This document shows, piece after piece, positions 16,322 to 25,636 of a stretch of DNA of 64,000 bases (its first letter is position 1; the number at the start of each line of letters is the position of its first letter). The translations under genes were made by a program, and so were the position numbers. Source of the DNA: Marinilabilia sp964403175. GTDB lineage: Bacteria; Bacteroidota; Bacteroidia; Bacteroidales; Marinilabiliaceae. Where the stretch lies: positions 1-64,000 of the forward strand of contig CAYOFH010000002.1 of assembly GCA_964403175.1 (NCBI GenBank), written 5' to 3'. Under the pieces are notes generated by a model. It had not been told where the DNA came from, did not search any database, and worked only from the letters and a program-made list of their open reading frames with translations.

Positions 16322-17584
16322 ATGGAATATCTACCCATCATTATTGCTACTATATTATTCTCGGCATTTTTCTCCGGAAGTAAAATGGCGTTTCTCTCTG
16401 CCAACAAATTACATATTGAATTAAACCGCCGTACCAACCCCCGGATAGCAATACTAATTGATCGCTTTTTGCGGAAACCCGGCATATTTATTACCACCAT
16501 TCTGATAGGCCACAGTATTGCACTGGTGGTATATGGCATTTATATGGGAACGCTGTTTGAGCCCATCATTGCCAGCTATTTTTCATCAGATTTTTCAATT
16601 TTACTGCTTCAAATCATTATTTCGACCATAATAATTCTGATAACAGCAGAGCTTTTACCAAAAATTATATTTCAGATAAATCCAACCCTGACCCTTAATA
16701 TCTTCAGTATTCCTCTTACTATATTTTACGTGATTTTTTATCCTGTAACCCGTCTTACACTTGGGTTATCCAACTATCTGATCAAAAAATTCACTAAATC
16801 CAGTAATCCTGTTTCCACCGAAGATCTGGTAATCGGACGTCTGGACTTTAATCATCTGCTGGAGGAACATCAGGAAAAAGGTTCTACTGATGAAGAAATA
16901 CCCCAGGAAGTAAAACTCCTGAAAAATGCTTTGGATTTTTCATACGTTAAGATCAGGGAATGTACCATTCCGAGAACCGATCTGGAAGCTGTTGATTCCG
17001 ACGAAAGCATAGAGAATCTGAGACAAAAGTTTATCGAAAGCGGACATTCAAAAATTCTTGTTTTCAAAGAAAATATAGATAATATTATAGGATACATTCA
17101 TGTCTCGGAACTCTTTAAACACCCGCGCAAGCTGAAAAACATCATCAACCCCATCACTATAGTGCCTGAAACCATGACGGCCAACAAGCTGCTGGCAACC
17201 TTCACCAAAGAACATAGAAGCATTGCACTGGTTGTTGATGAATTCGGCGGAACATCTGGCATTGTGACACTGGAAGACATATTGGAGGAAATATTTGGAG
17301 AAATTAATGATGAACACGATGTTTCCGATTTGGTGGAAAAACAAATTGAAGACAGCAAATACCACTTTTCAGGTCGTTTCGAAGTAGATTACCTAAACGA
17401 AAAATATCAACTGGGTTTGCCGGTTTCGGATGAATATGAGACTCTCGCCGGAATGATCCTTACCTTTAATGAATCTATCCCCAAAGCCGGCGATGAGATC
17501 AAAATCTCTCCTTTTTCTATTCGGATACTAGATGCTACCAGCTCAAAAATAGAACTGGTGGAACTGGTCAAAGAAGAAGAATAA
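16322..17584 (+). CDS. CNNM/CBS-domain membrane protein (HlyC/CorC or GldE-like)
   Basis: The 420-residue protein has an N-terminal DUF21/CNNM membrane domain (about 1-170, three to four helices, including the amphipathic SNKLHIELNRR segment). A CBS pair follows at about 200-320, including VDEFGGTSGIVTLEDILEEI, and then a C-terminal CorC_HlyC domain. Such proteins are linked to magnesium or other cation efflux. In gliding Bacteroidota the paralogue GldE has this architecture, but the sequence alone does not separate the two. It follows R1 copy C and precedes the PpiD-like foldase gene by 123 bases. Confidence 0.85.
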   Translation: MEYLPIIIATILFSAFFSGSKMAFLSANKLHIELNRRTNPRIAILIDRFLRKPGIFITTILIGHSIALVVYGIYMGTLFEPIIASYFSSDFSILLLQIIISTIIILITAELLPKIIFQINPTLTLNIFSIPLTIFYVIFYPVTRLTLGLSNYLIKKFTKSSNPVSTEDLVIGRLDFNHLLEEHQEKGSTDEEIPQEVKLLKNALDFSYVKIRECTIPRTDLEAVDSDESIENLRQKFIESGHSKILVFKENIDNIIGYIHVSELFKHPRKLKNIINPITIVPETMTANKLLATFTKEHRSIALVVDEFGGTSGIVTLEDILEEIFGEINDEHDVSDLVEKQIEDSKYHFSGRFEVDYLNEKYQLGLPVSDEYETLAGMILTFNESIPKAGDEIKISPFSIRILDATSSKIELVELVKEEE

Positions 17585-17707
17585 TAATTGGTCCGTTTCC
17601 ATAATCATTATAAATTCGCGCCACTTGTTAAAAGATAGGAAAACGGATTGTGCAATTTTTTGTATATTCGTCACCTGATTTAAAAAACAAAATTAATCTG
17701 TATTCGA

Positions 17708-19801
17708 ATGGCAACTTTAGAAAGAATCAGAAGTAAAGGAGGAGTTCTTGTAGCCGTAATGATCGGCTTCGCCCTGTTTGCCTTCATAATGACCGACCTG
17801 TTCAGCTCAGGCACATCTATTTTTCAAAGATCACAAATGGAAGTGGCCGAAATCGATGGAGAATCTGTCTCCATTCAGGATTTTCAGGCACGGGTATCAG
17901 AAATGGAGGAATACACCCGCCTGAACTCAGGAGAATCTTCTCTTGACACGGAAATGGTAAACCGCCTGAGAGACCAGGCCTGGGATCAGTTAGTAAATGA
18001 AGTGTTGATGGGAGAAAAGTACCAGACACTGGGTATTGAAGTAACCTCGGCAGAATTGCTGGAAATGGTTACCGGAAACAATGTTCATCCCACCATACGA
18101 CAGCTTTTCAGCGATCCACAGACAGGAGAGTTTAACAAAGAGCAGGTCATAAATTTCCTGAGATCAAAACAACATGATCCGCAAGCTAATTTTTACTGGA
18201 CCTTTGTAGAAAAACAAATCCTCAATGAACGGTTATTCAGTAAATACTCTGCTCTCCTGCAAAACGGTATGATTGTTACCGACCAATGGGTTGATAGTGA
18301 AGAAAAGGCACGTAATGCCAAAGTTGATTTCAACTTTGTTCAAAGTCGTATTACTTCCATCCCCGATGAAGAAGTAGAAATTACTGACCGTGATATTGAG
18401 TCGTATTACGAAAACAACCAGGACGAATTCAAACAGAATCCCAGCCGGGACATTGAATATCTTACATTTGATGTAGAACCTACTGAGGAAGACCGCGAGC
18501 AGACCCGCCAAAGGGTTCTGGAAATGAAAGACGATTTCAGTAATCCTGATATTGACGCGGCTCAGTTTGTAAGGATTAACTCGGATATTCCTTTCAATTC
18601 GAGATACCGGAAAGCCGGTGCTCTGGATGACGAGATCAGGGATTTTGCCACTACCGCTGAAGAAGGCGAAGTATATGGTCCCTATTTCGAAGAAAGTACA
18701 TTTAAACTGACCCGCCTGGTAGACGTTGCTCAGTTGCCGGACTCCGTGAGAGCCAGACATATTCTGTTGCGTCAAAATCCACAGAATCCCGGCGAAGCTG
18801 ATGAACTGGCAGACAGTTTGATCAACCTTATAAATGACGGAGCTAACTTTGCAGAACTTGCACGGCAATACTCTGAAGACCAGGGTTCGGCTGTCAACGG
18901 TGGTGATCTGGGTTGGTTCGGCCAGGGAATGATGGTAGAGCCTTTTGACGAGGCTGTTTTCTTCGGAAATGAGGGCGACATTGAGAAAGTAGAAACTGAG
19001 TTTGGCACTCATATTATTCATATTCAAGACAAAGGAGCACCAACCACCAAGTATTTACTGGCTACATTAGGCCGTGAAGTAACTTATAGCTCCCAAACCT
19101 ATCAGGATATTTATTCGGAAGCTACCAAGTTTGCAGCAATGAATAATTCTGCCGATAAGTTTAATGAGGCCATAGAAGAGCAAAACCTGACAAAACGATA
19201 TGGTCGTGACCTGAACAAAAACGATCGGCAGCTGGGCAACCTCGATTCGCCCCGTCCTCTTGTAAAATGGGCATTTGAGGCTGAGGAAGGCGATATGTCA
19301 CCCATTTTTGAACTGGGCGATCAGTTTGTTATTGCAGTATTGACCGATATAACAGAGGAAGGCACCATGTCACTTGAATCCGTACGCAGCAGAATAGAAC
19401 GTCAGTTGCTTAACGACAGGAAAAAAGAGATTCTTGTTGAACGGATGCAACAGGAAAAAGAAAGTGGCAAGTCATTGCAGGAAATCGCTGAAAGTTTTGA
19501 AACAGAGGTTCAGTCAGCTTCAGAAGTTGATTTTAGTGAATTCCAGGTATCAGGTGCCGGAGTAGAGCCAGCACTCGTTGCTCTTGCAGTATATTCTCCG
19601 GTAAACGAAATCTCTCATGCTGCTGCGGGCACTAATGGTGTTTACATAGTAGAAGTTACCAACAAGGAAGAAGCACAGGTTGATACTGAACAGGTAAAAG
19701 AGCAGCTTGCCACCACACTAAATTCCAAAGTAAGTTATCAATTGCTGGATGTCATTAGAGATAATGCAGATATTGTTGATAACAGAGCCGAATTTTACTA
19801 A
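17708..19801 (+). CDS. ppiD: membrane-anchored peptidyl-prolyl isomerase, PpiD/SurA-like
   Basis: The 697-residue protein has one N-terminal transmembrane helix (GVLVAVMIGFALFAFIMTDL) and a SurA-type N-terminal chaperone region. A parvulin domain lies at about 340-445, recognisable by RARHILLRQNP, FAELARQYSED, GGDLGWFGQGMMVEPFD and GTHIIHIQDK. It is expected to fold outer membrane proteins leaving the Sec translocon. It is the last gene of the envelope block and is followed by a strong terminator. The parvulin motifs are well preserved, so isomerase activity is likely. Confidence 0.9.
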   Translation: MATLERIRSKGGVLVAVMIGFALFAFIMTDLFSSGTSIFQRSQMEVAEIDGESVSIQDFQARVSEMEEYTRLNSGESSLDTEMVNRLRDQAWDQLVNEVLMGEKYQTLGIEVTSAELLEMVTGNNVHPTIRQLFSDPQTGEFNKEQVINFLRSKQHDPQANFYWTFVEKQILNERLFSKYSALLQNGMIVTDQWVDSEEKARNAKVDFNFVQSRITSIPDEEVEITDRDIESYYENNQDEFKQNPSRDIEYLTFDVEPTEEDREQTRQRVLEMKDDFSNPDIDAAQFVRINSDIPFNSRYRKAGALDDEIRDFATTAEEGEVYGPYFEESTFKLTRLVDVAQLPDSVRARHILLRQNPQNPGEADELADSLINLINDGANFAELARQYSEDQGSAVNGGDLGWFGQGMMVEPFDEAVFFGNEGDIEKVETEFGTHIIHIQDKGAPTTKYLLATLGREVTYSSQTYQDIYSEATKFAAMNNSADKFNEAIEEQNLTKRYGRDLNKNDRQLGNLDSPRPLVKWAFEAEEGDMSPIFELGDQFVIAVLTDITEEGTMSLESVRSRIERQLLNDRKKEILVERMQQEKESGKSLQEIAESFETEVQSASEVDFSEFQVSGAGVEPALVALAVYSPVNEISHAAAGTNGVYIVEVTNKEEAQVDTEQVKEQLATTLNSKVSYQLLDVIRDNADIVDNRAEFY

Positions 19802-19808
19802 TTGGAAG

Positions 19809-19824
19809 CTGATAACAACAGATC
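19809..19824 (+). repeat. dispersed repeat R2, partial copy
   Basis: ACAACAGATCGTTAGT matches only the first half of the R2 core, just after the ppiD-like stop. It may be a decayed copy, and a match of this length is weak evidence. Confidence 0.35.
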
Positions 19825-19840
19825 GTTAGTGATAATATAA

Positions 19841-19887
19841 AACAATAAAAAAGGCCGTCCCGGTTCGGGACGGCCTTTTTTATTGTT
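19841..19887. terminator. bidirectional intrinsic terminator
   Basis: A perfect 21-bp stem: 19841-19861 pairs with 19867-19887 around a 5-nt loop, with GC-rich core GGCCGTCCC/GGGACGGCC. Flanking A and T runs give a U-tract in both directions. It ends both the ppiD-like gene (+) and yqeY (-). Confidence 0.92.
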
Positions 19888-19898
19888 TCATAATCAAA

Positions 19899-20354
19899 CT
19901 ACGAACCGGAAAGTAATCTTTTCACAGTGTCGGAAATATCTTTTCCATCGGCTTTTCCGGCAAGTTTTTTAGTAGCCAGGGGCATAACCTTTCCCATATC
20001 CTTAACAGAGTCGGCACCTACTTCATTAATAATATTTTCCACTTCTTTCTCAATCTCTTCAGCGGACATTTGGTCAGGAAGAAATTCTGAAATTATTTCG
20101 GCTTCAGCAATTTCCTTATCGTACAGTTCGGCCCGTCCCTGGGTCGAATAGATGGCGGCTGAATCTTTCCTCTGCTTTACCATTCGCTGAAGGAGTTTCA
20201 ACTCTTCATCTTCAGAAATTTCACCCCCTGATTTCCCTGACGTTCTCATTTCAATAAGTTCTTTTTTAACACTGCGCAATGTTTCCAACCTAAGCTGATT
20301 ACGAGCCTTCATGGCCCTTTTGATCTCTTCAGAAATTTTATCTGTTAAATTCAT
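19899..20354 (-). CDS. yqeY: GatB/YqeY domain protein
   Basis: The 151-residue protein is the stand-alone YqeY, related to the C-terminal tRNA-binding domain of GatB. Typical segments are the N-terminal basic helix SEEIKRAMKARNQLRLETLR, then KRKDS-like VKQRKDSAAIY, and the C-terminal GKVMPLATKKLAGKADG. It may act on tRNA or tRNA-dependent amidation, but no role is settled. It is the last gene of the division cluster, 169 bases after ftsZ, so it could be read from the same transcript or from its own promoter. A strong terminator follows. Confidence 0.88.
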   Translation of the reverse strand: MNLTDKISEEIKRAMKARNQLRLETLRSVKKELIEMRTSGKSGGEISEDEELKLLQRMVKQRKDSAAIYSTQGRAELYDKEIAEAEIISEFLPDQMSAEEIEKEVENIINEVGADSVKDMGKVMPLATKKLAGKADGKDISDTVKRLLSGS

Positions 20355-20523
20355 AATTAAAAAATAATTTAATGAGTGTGGTATAAAAAGTAATATTTTT
20401 GTTAAAACCGAAGCGGCGGAAATTTTTGAACCGGAGTTAACTTATTGTTATTGAGGATCAGAAATTTTCAACAACGAAGAGTTTGGCAATAAATATGCTT
20501 TTTAGACCGGACTCATTGGTATA

Positions 20524-22026
20524 TCAATCTACATTATCATGCAACCACGGATTATTATCGCTGATCCCCGGCCCGTTTTTACCATCTTTTAGCGAAAACC
20601 GGGAGACATTTTTACTTGGATCGGGCCGTTTTTGTTCTTTATGTTCCGAGGTCCCACTTTTTTTTATAGCAACCCCACGCCTTTTAAAGGCAGGTACATT
20701 TTCCATTTCATCAATTAATTTCTCATCACTCAACTCTTCAGGCGTTAATGCAGCTGCAGACCCACTTTCAAATAGGGTTCCGCCACTGCTGCCATCAGGA
20801 TTGGTGGCAAAAGAAAAGAAATCTTCTTGCTCTTCTTTTTCTTCTTCAGATGGCTTATCACTTCCGTAGAGCCATTCAATCTGCTTTTCTTTCTGACGCT
20901 CTATATCGTCAAAGTCCACTACCCTGGCACTTTCTTCTTTCTCAAATTCAATTTCTTCTCCTTCCCCATCGTTGGTAACGTTTCCCTCTTCATCCATATT
21001 GAATCTGGTAACTTTACCTGCTTCGGATTTATCATCAGGTTTCTGAATAATGTGCCCGGAAGCAAAACCGGTAGCGATAATAGTTACCCCAACCTCTTCA
21101 CTCATTTGTTCATCGGTTCCGGATCCCCATATAATAGAAGCAGATACTCCAACCCTGCCCTGCACATAATCAGTGATCTCGAACACCTCATCCATGGTTA
21201 TTTCATCCTCTCCCGAAGTAATATTAAGCAATATATTCTTGGCTCCCTTAATGTCATTATTATTCAGTAAAGGAGATTCCAAAGCTGCCTGAATGGCATC
21301 AATAGCCCTTTCTTCTCCGCTGGCAGTTGCTGATCCCATAATGGCAACCCCGCTATTTTTCATCACTGTCTCCACATCGGCAAAATCCACATTAATATAA
21401 CCATGCACTGTGATAATTTCTGCAATTCCCTTAGCTGCTGTAGCCAAGACGTTGTCAGCCCTTGAAAAAGCATTACTGAGCTTCAGGTCACCATACATGT
21501 CACGCAGCTTTTCATTGTTTATGATCAACAGCGAGTCCACATGTTTTTCCATTTCTGCAATTCCCTCCAACGCCTGTTCTATACGTATACGGCCCTCGAA
21601 TTTAAAAGGTATGGTAACAATTCCCACGGTAAGGATGCCCATATCCCGGGCAGCTTTAGCAATCACGGGAGCTGCTCCTGTGCCGGTACCACCGCCCATA
21701 CCTGCTGTGATGAACGCCATTTTGGTATTATCGGCCAGAACCTGCTGAATATTTTCCAGGCTTTCAATAGCAGCTTCACGTCCTTTCAACGGTTTGTTGC
21801 CGGCTCCACGCCCTTCGGTAAGTGATTCTCCCAGCTGGATTTTGAGGGGCACCGGGCTATTGGTAAGAGCCTGGGCATCAGTATTGCAAACCACAAAACT
21901 CACATCCTTGATTCCCAATCCATACATATAGTTTACAGCATTGCTGCCACCACCGCCTACCCCAATCACTTTGATAATGGAATCGGGATTCCCGGCGATA
22001 TCGAAATTCATCAAATCTTCACTCAT
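20524..22026 (-). CDS. ftsZ: cell division protein FtsZ
   Basis: The 500-residue tubulin-like GTPase polymerises into the division ring. The GTP-binding signature GGGTGTG is at residues 111-117, preceded by GVGGGGSNAVN at 22-32; the T7-type catalytic region follows with NVDFADVETVM. After the globular part ends near 325, an acidic, charged linker runs to a C-terminal segment rich in polar residues, longer than in E. coli and usual for this phylum. It follows ftsA by 20 bases, and a plausible ribosome site AGGAGG lies just upstream of the ATG. Confidence 0.98.
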   Translation of the reverse strand: MSEDLMNFDIAGNPDSIIKVIGVGGGGSNAVNYMYGLGIKDVSFVVCNTDAQALTNSPVPLKIQLGESLTEGRGAGNKPLKGREAAIESLENIQQVLADNTKMAFITAGMGGGTGTGAAPVIAKAARDMGILTVGIVTIPFKFEGRIRIEQALEGIAEMEKHVDSLLIINNEKLRDMYGDLKLSNAFSRADNVLATAAKGIAEIITVHGYINVDFADVETVMKNSGVAIMGSATASGEERAIDAIQAALESPLLNNNDIKGAKNILLNITSGEDEITMDEVFEITDYVQGRVGVSASIIWGSGTDEQMSEEVGVTIIATGFASGHIIQKPDDKSEAGKVTRFNMDEEGNVTNDGEGEEIEFEKEESARVVDFDDIERQKEKQIEWLYGSDKPSEEEKEEQEDFFSFATNPDGSSGGTLFESGSAAALTPEELSDEKLIDEMENVPAFKRRGVAIKKSGTSEHKEQKRPDPSKNVSRFSLKDGKNGPGISDNNPWLHDNVD

Positions 22027-22046
22027 AGTTACCTCCTTGTGCTGGG

Positions 22047-23408
22047 TTACATTTCCGTATCCTTTTCCTCAAACATACCGGCAAACTTTTTGCCAATGTT
22101 ACTAAAAAGATCACCGGTAAAATAATCCAGTTTTTCTTTCTTTGGCTTTTTATTATTCGTTACCGGTTTCTTTTTCTTACCAACTTTCGAAACAAGTTGT
22201 TCCTCCTGTTCCACATCATCGAACAACACCTGTTCTCTGGCGATTCGACTGCCGGAATACTTTCCTGCAGAGCCCAACACCCCAACAGCCGTTGATAAAG
22301 CAGGATTTTTCAATGCCACTTCATCTTCACTTGAAAAAATGCTTGAGGGTCCGCCTATTCGCACATCCAGTCCGGTTTTCAGCTTGGTTAATTCGGGAAG
22401 ATGCTTCAACATTGCACCTCCTCCCGTCAATACAATTCCTGCTCCCAGCTTATCAAAAAAACCGGAACGTTCTATATGATGAACAATCAGTTCGATGATT
22501 TCCTCCATACGGGCCTGAATAATGCAGGCAAGACTTTTAAAAGCTATTTCCTTTGGCTCCCAACCCGAAATGCCGGGAATGGCGATTACTGCATCTTCAC
22601 GAGCCATGGTCCCAAGTGCCGAACCAAACTGGGTTTTCATTTTTTCAGCATGCTTTTGTAATACTCCGCACCCTTCTTTTATATCATGTGTAATAACATT
22701 TCCACCAAAAGGAATCACGGCCGAATACCTTAGCACTCCATCATGAAACAAAGCCAGATCAGTTGTTCCGGCTCCAATATCAACCATCACAACTCCTGCT
22801 TCTTTCTCCTCATCCGAGAGAACTGCATCGGCTGAAGCCAAAGGAGTGAAAAGGAAGCCATTCAATCTGAGCCCCGCTTTTTCGATACATTTCTCAATCT
22901 TCCTGATATCGGATTGTCTTCCAATAACCACATGAAAATTGCCCTCAAGGCGTTTCCCGGAATAGCCGATGGGTTTTTTAACCCCTCTTTCATGATCAAC
23001 AGCATAATCCTGCGGAACTACGTGAAGAATTCTTTCATCAGGCTGAAGCACAATACGATAATTGTCATGCATCAATTGTTCCAGATCAAAACTTTTAATC
23101 AAATCATCTTCCTGCTTAATAAACCGGTAACAGCTGTTCTCCGTGGTTCGGATATTAAATCCGGAAACGCTGACAAAAACATCAATCAGTTTGATATTAA
23201 GCCTTTGTTCCAGTCCATCCAGGACATTTCGGATGGCATTAATCACCTCCTCCACATTAAAAACCACACCACGTTTCATCCCATCACATTTAATACTCTC
23301 CATCCCCAGAACTTCCACTTGTCCATCGGGATGTTTTCGTCCGACAGCGGCTGCCACTTTTGCAGAACCGATATCAACTGCTGCTATTAAATTCATATCC
23401 TGACTCAT
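22047..23408 (-). CDS. ftsA: cell division protein FtsA
   Basis: The actin-like FtsA tethers FtsZ to the membrane. The N-terminus reads LIAAVDIGSAKVAAAVG, the ATP-fold motif VVMVDIGAGTTDLALF is near residue 205, and IVLTGGGAMLKHL is near 330. A lysine-rich linker and an ending LFSNIGKKFAGMFEE form a plausible amphipathic membrane helix. I start it at ATG 23408 because this ATG overlaps the ftsQ stop as ATGA, giving 453 residues and translational coupling. The frame is open 7 codons further upstream, beginning with TTG. Confidence 0.95.
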   Translation of the reverse strand: MSQDMNLIAAVDIGSAKVAAAVGRKHPDGQVEVLGMESIKCDGMKRGVVFNVEEVINAIRNVLDGLEQRLNIKLIDVFVSVSGFNIRTTENSCYRFIKQEDDLIKSFDLEQLMHDNYRIVLQPDERILHVVPQDYAVDHERGVKKPIGYSGKRLEGNFHVVIGRQSDIRKIEKCIEKAGLRLNGFLFTPLASADAVLSDEEKEAGVVMVDIGAGTTDLALFHDGVLRYSAVIPFGGNVITHDIKEGCGVLQKHAEKMKTQFGSALGTMAREDAVIAIPGISGWEPKEIAFKSLACIIQARMEEIIELIVHHIERSGFFDKLGAGIVLTGGGAMLKHLPELTKLKTGLDVRIGGPSSIFSSEDEVALKNPALSTAVGVLGSAGKYSGSRIAREQVLFDDVEQEEQLVSKVGKKKKPVTNNKKPKKEKLDYFTGDLFSNIGKKFAGMFEEKDTEM

Positions 23409-24136
23409 ATATTTCTGTTTTTGGAGCAAAGAACCTGTCCTTTAAATTTAAGATTTATAACCTGATAATTGTTCCACTCACGAGGGGATAACCCCTGCTT
23501 ATAAAGTGCTCTCAGATTTCTGAGTTTCTCATTTATCCTTTCCGGGGGACCCAATAATATCAAATGATCCCCTACACGGGGAACCAGAACAAAATCACCA
23601 TTCTTCCTGACATACAATTGTTCAATCTGTGCATTCCAAAAGGGATCGTTTCGAAAAATGCGGGCCAGAAATAGCAAATGGTCCATTTTTCCTTGAATAT
23701 CTCCGCTTACTACCAGTACCCTAGCGGTAAAACTATCAAACTGTGGCATTTGCCGGCCGTCTTCATCAATATAATAGGACCTTGTATCTTCAAAAACCCT
23801 GAATAAAGGCAAATGCTGGATCAAATCAACTTTCAGATGTCCGCCAATAGTTTGATAAACTTCACAATTTTTTATGGCCGGATGCTTCTCCACAAATTGC
23901 TCAATTTCATTTACAGGCAAAGAGTTCAGTTCTGCCCCCAGGATATTCTTAAACTTTGCAAGTACCGCATCCCTTATTTCCCCGCTGGAAACAAAACGGG
24001 TTACACTACTATCCCGGACAGAAACCGCCACATCGCTGCATACCACACCGGCTCTGTGCCCGGCAATAAATCCAAGCATTACCGGGAAATACAGGAGTAA
24101 CAACCCCCAAAGTAATATTTTCTGTAACCGCTTCAT
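23405..24136 (-). CDS. ftsQ: cell division protein FtsQ/DivIB
   Basis: The 243-residue protein has a short cytoplasmic start (MKRLQK), one transmembrane helix at about residues 8-25 and a periplasmic part with a POTRA-like segment (about 45-110) and a beta domain. It links the divisome to septal peptidoglycan synthases. Its stop overlaps the ftsA start. Upstream is a repeat (R1 copy B) that fills the murC-ftsQ gap. The start region CTTAGGTAACAATTATACGA followed by ATGAA is shared with another R1 copy at 38948-38974, so the ribosome-binding region of ftsQ is itself part of the repeat. Confidence 0.92.
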   Translation of the reverse strand: MKRLQKILLWGLLLLYFPVMLGFIAGHRAGVVCSDVAVSVRDSSVTRFVSSGEIRDAVLAKFKNILGAELNSLPVNEIEQFVEKHPAIKNCEVYQTIGGHLKVDLIQHLPLFRVFEDTRSYYIDEDGRQMPQFDSFTARVLVVSGDIQGKMDHLLFLARIFRNDPFWNAQIEQLYVRKNGDFVLVPRVGDHLILLGPPERINEKLRNLRALYKQGLSPREWNNYQVINLKFKGQVLCSKNRNI

Positions 24137-24232
24137 TCGTATAATTGTTACCTAAGTTATTGGTCTGATGGAACTCGCATGCAAGAACTTTAACATATTC
24201 TTTTGAGGCAAACACTGCCATGCTCGTTTCAT
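24131..24232 (-). repeat. palindromic intergenic repeat R1, copy B (murC-ftsQ junction)
   Basis: On the minus strand it begins ATGAAACGAGCATGGCAGTG, whose TGA is the murC stop. It continues TTTGCCTCAAAAGAATATG and GCATGCGAGTTCCATCAGAC, and ends with CTTAGGTAACAATTATACGA reaching the ftsQ ATG. It therefore fills the whole 92-base gap and includes both the end of murC and the start of ftsQ. Confidence 0.88.
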
Positions 24233-25620
24233 ATCATTCTCTTTTCAGCCCATAGTTTTAACGCCGGCACCATTCGGTCAATATCCCCGGCACCCATGGT
24301 AATCAATATTTCCGGGTCCAGCCTTTCCAAATTTGCAATAAGATCCTCTTTTTGAGACAAAATTGCCGGTATACTTTTAATCCTGTGAAGAATAATTTCA
24401 CTGGTCACTCCGGGAATTGGCTCTTCTCTGGCAGGATAAACAGGTAACAATATGATGTTGTCCAACCCTTCTTCAAGACTTTCAGCAAACTCACGAGCAA
24501 AATCCCTGGTGCGTGAATACAAATGCGGCTGAAAAACTCCTGTTACCTTACATCCGGGATACGCAGCGCGGACGCTTTTAAGAGCTGCTCTGATCTCTTC
24601 GGGATGATGAGCATAATCATCAATATAAACAAATCTTCCGGGTTTCCTGATTATTACATCATACCGCCTGGCAATACCTTTAAATCCTGGTAAGGCATCT
24701 CTAATTTCATCCGCTGAAATGCCACAAAGTAAGCTCAAAGCAATAGCACCCAAAGTGTTTTCCACATTAATCAGTCCCGGAATTCCCATTTTAAATTCCC
24801 CCAGGACACCCTTCGGTGTTTTCACATCAAAAACATAATTACCGTCCTCCTCACGAATATTAATGGCCTGGTAATCTGCTTTCCGGGTTATTGAGTAAGA
24901 CACCACACCGACCCTGTCTGCCAGTCCGCCAGGAACAGGCAGTCCTGCTTTGAGCACTAGCCAGCCGGCCGGCCTGATATTTCGGGCAAAACCATCAAAT
25001 CCGGCTTTCACCTCTTCAGCACTCCCATAAATATCCAGGTGATCGGCATCCATTGAAGTAATCAACGCTGCATAAGGGGTTAACTGCCAAAATGAGCGAT
25101 CAAACTCATCTGCCTCCAGAACTACAAATTCTGAAGCTTTGTTTCCTAAAAAGTTGGTTCCAAAATTTTTAGAAACACCTCCCAAAAAAGCATTTACCCC
25201 TAACCGGCTGTTATGAAACAGAAAAGCAGTAATCGTAGAAACCGTTGTTTTGCCATGTGTTCCGGCTACACAAACAGCATTTAAACTTTCGGTAACCATC
25301 CCCAACACCCGGGAGCGCTTTAAAACATAAAACCCCTTTTCTTTGAACCAAACCATCTGGCTCTGAGTTTCCGGCACAGCAGGAGTATAAACCACAAGGG
25401 TGTCCTCCGGATTCCGGAAAATTTCAGGAATCACTTGTTCCGAAGCATCAAAAAACACTTCAATTCCTTCAACTGTCAAAGCCTCGGTAACAGGCCCTTC
25501 AACGCGATCATATCCGGCGACCAGGCAACCGGACGTATGGAAGAACCGCGCTAAAGCACTCATCCCAATGCCTCCGATTCCAATGAAAAAGACCTTCTTG
25601 TATTGCTCGATCTGTGCCAT
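24229..25620 (-). CDS. murC: UDP-N-acetylmuramate--L-alanine ligase
   Basis: The 463-residue Mur ligase adds the first L-Ala to UDP-MurNAc. The N-terminal UDP-binding loop is FFIGIGGIGMSALARF, the ATP-binding loop AGTHGKTTVST near residue 118, and the central motif LEADEFDRSFW near 170. DDYAHHPEEIRAAL near 335 starts the C-terminal ligase domain. It follows murG by 16 bases. Its last codons and stop come from the end of repeat R1 copy B, so the C-terminus (RMI) was probably set by repeat insertion. Confidence 0.97.
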   Translation of the reverse strand: MAQIEQYKKVFFIGIGGIGMSALARFFHTSGCLVAGYDRVEGPVTEALTVEGIEVFFDASEQVIPEIFRNPEDTLVVYTPAVPETQSQMVWFKEKGFYVLKRSRVLGMVTESLNAVCVAGTHGKTTVSTITAFLFHNSRLGVNAFLGGVSKNFGTNFLGNKASEFVVLEADEFDRSFWQLTPYAALITSMDADHLDIYGSAEEVKAGFDGFARNIRPAGWLVLKAGLPVPGGLADRVGVVSYSITRKADYQAINIREEDGNYVFDVKTPKGVLGEFKMGIPGLINVENTLGAIALSLLCGISADEIRDALPGFKGIARRYDVIIRKPGRFVYIDDYAHHPEEIRAALKSVRAAYPGCKVTGVFQPHLYSRTRDFAREFAESLEEGLDNIILLPVYPAREEPIPGVTSEIILHRIKSIPAILSQKEDLIANLERLDPEILITMGAGDIDRMVPALKLWAEKRMI

Positions 25621-25636
25621 TTAATACTCTAAAATC

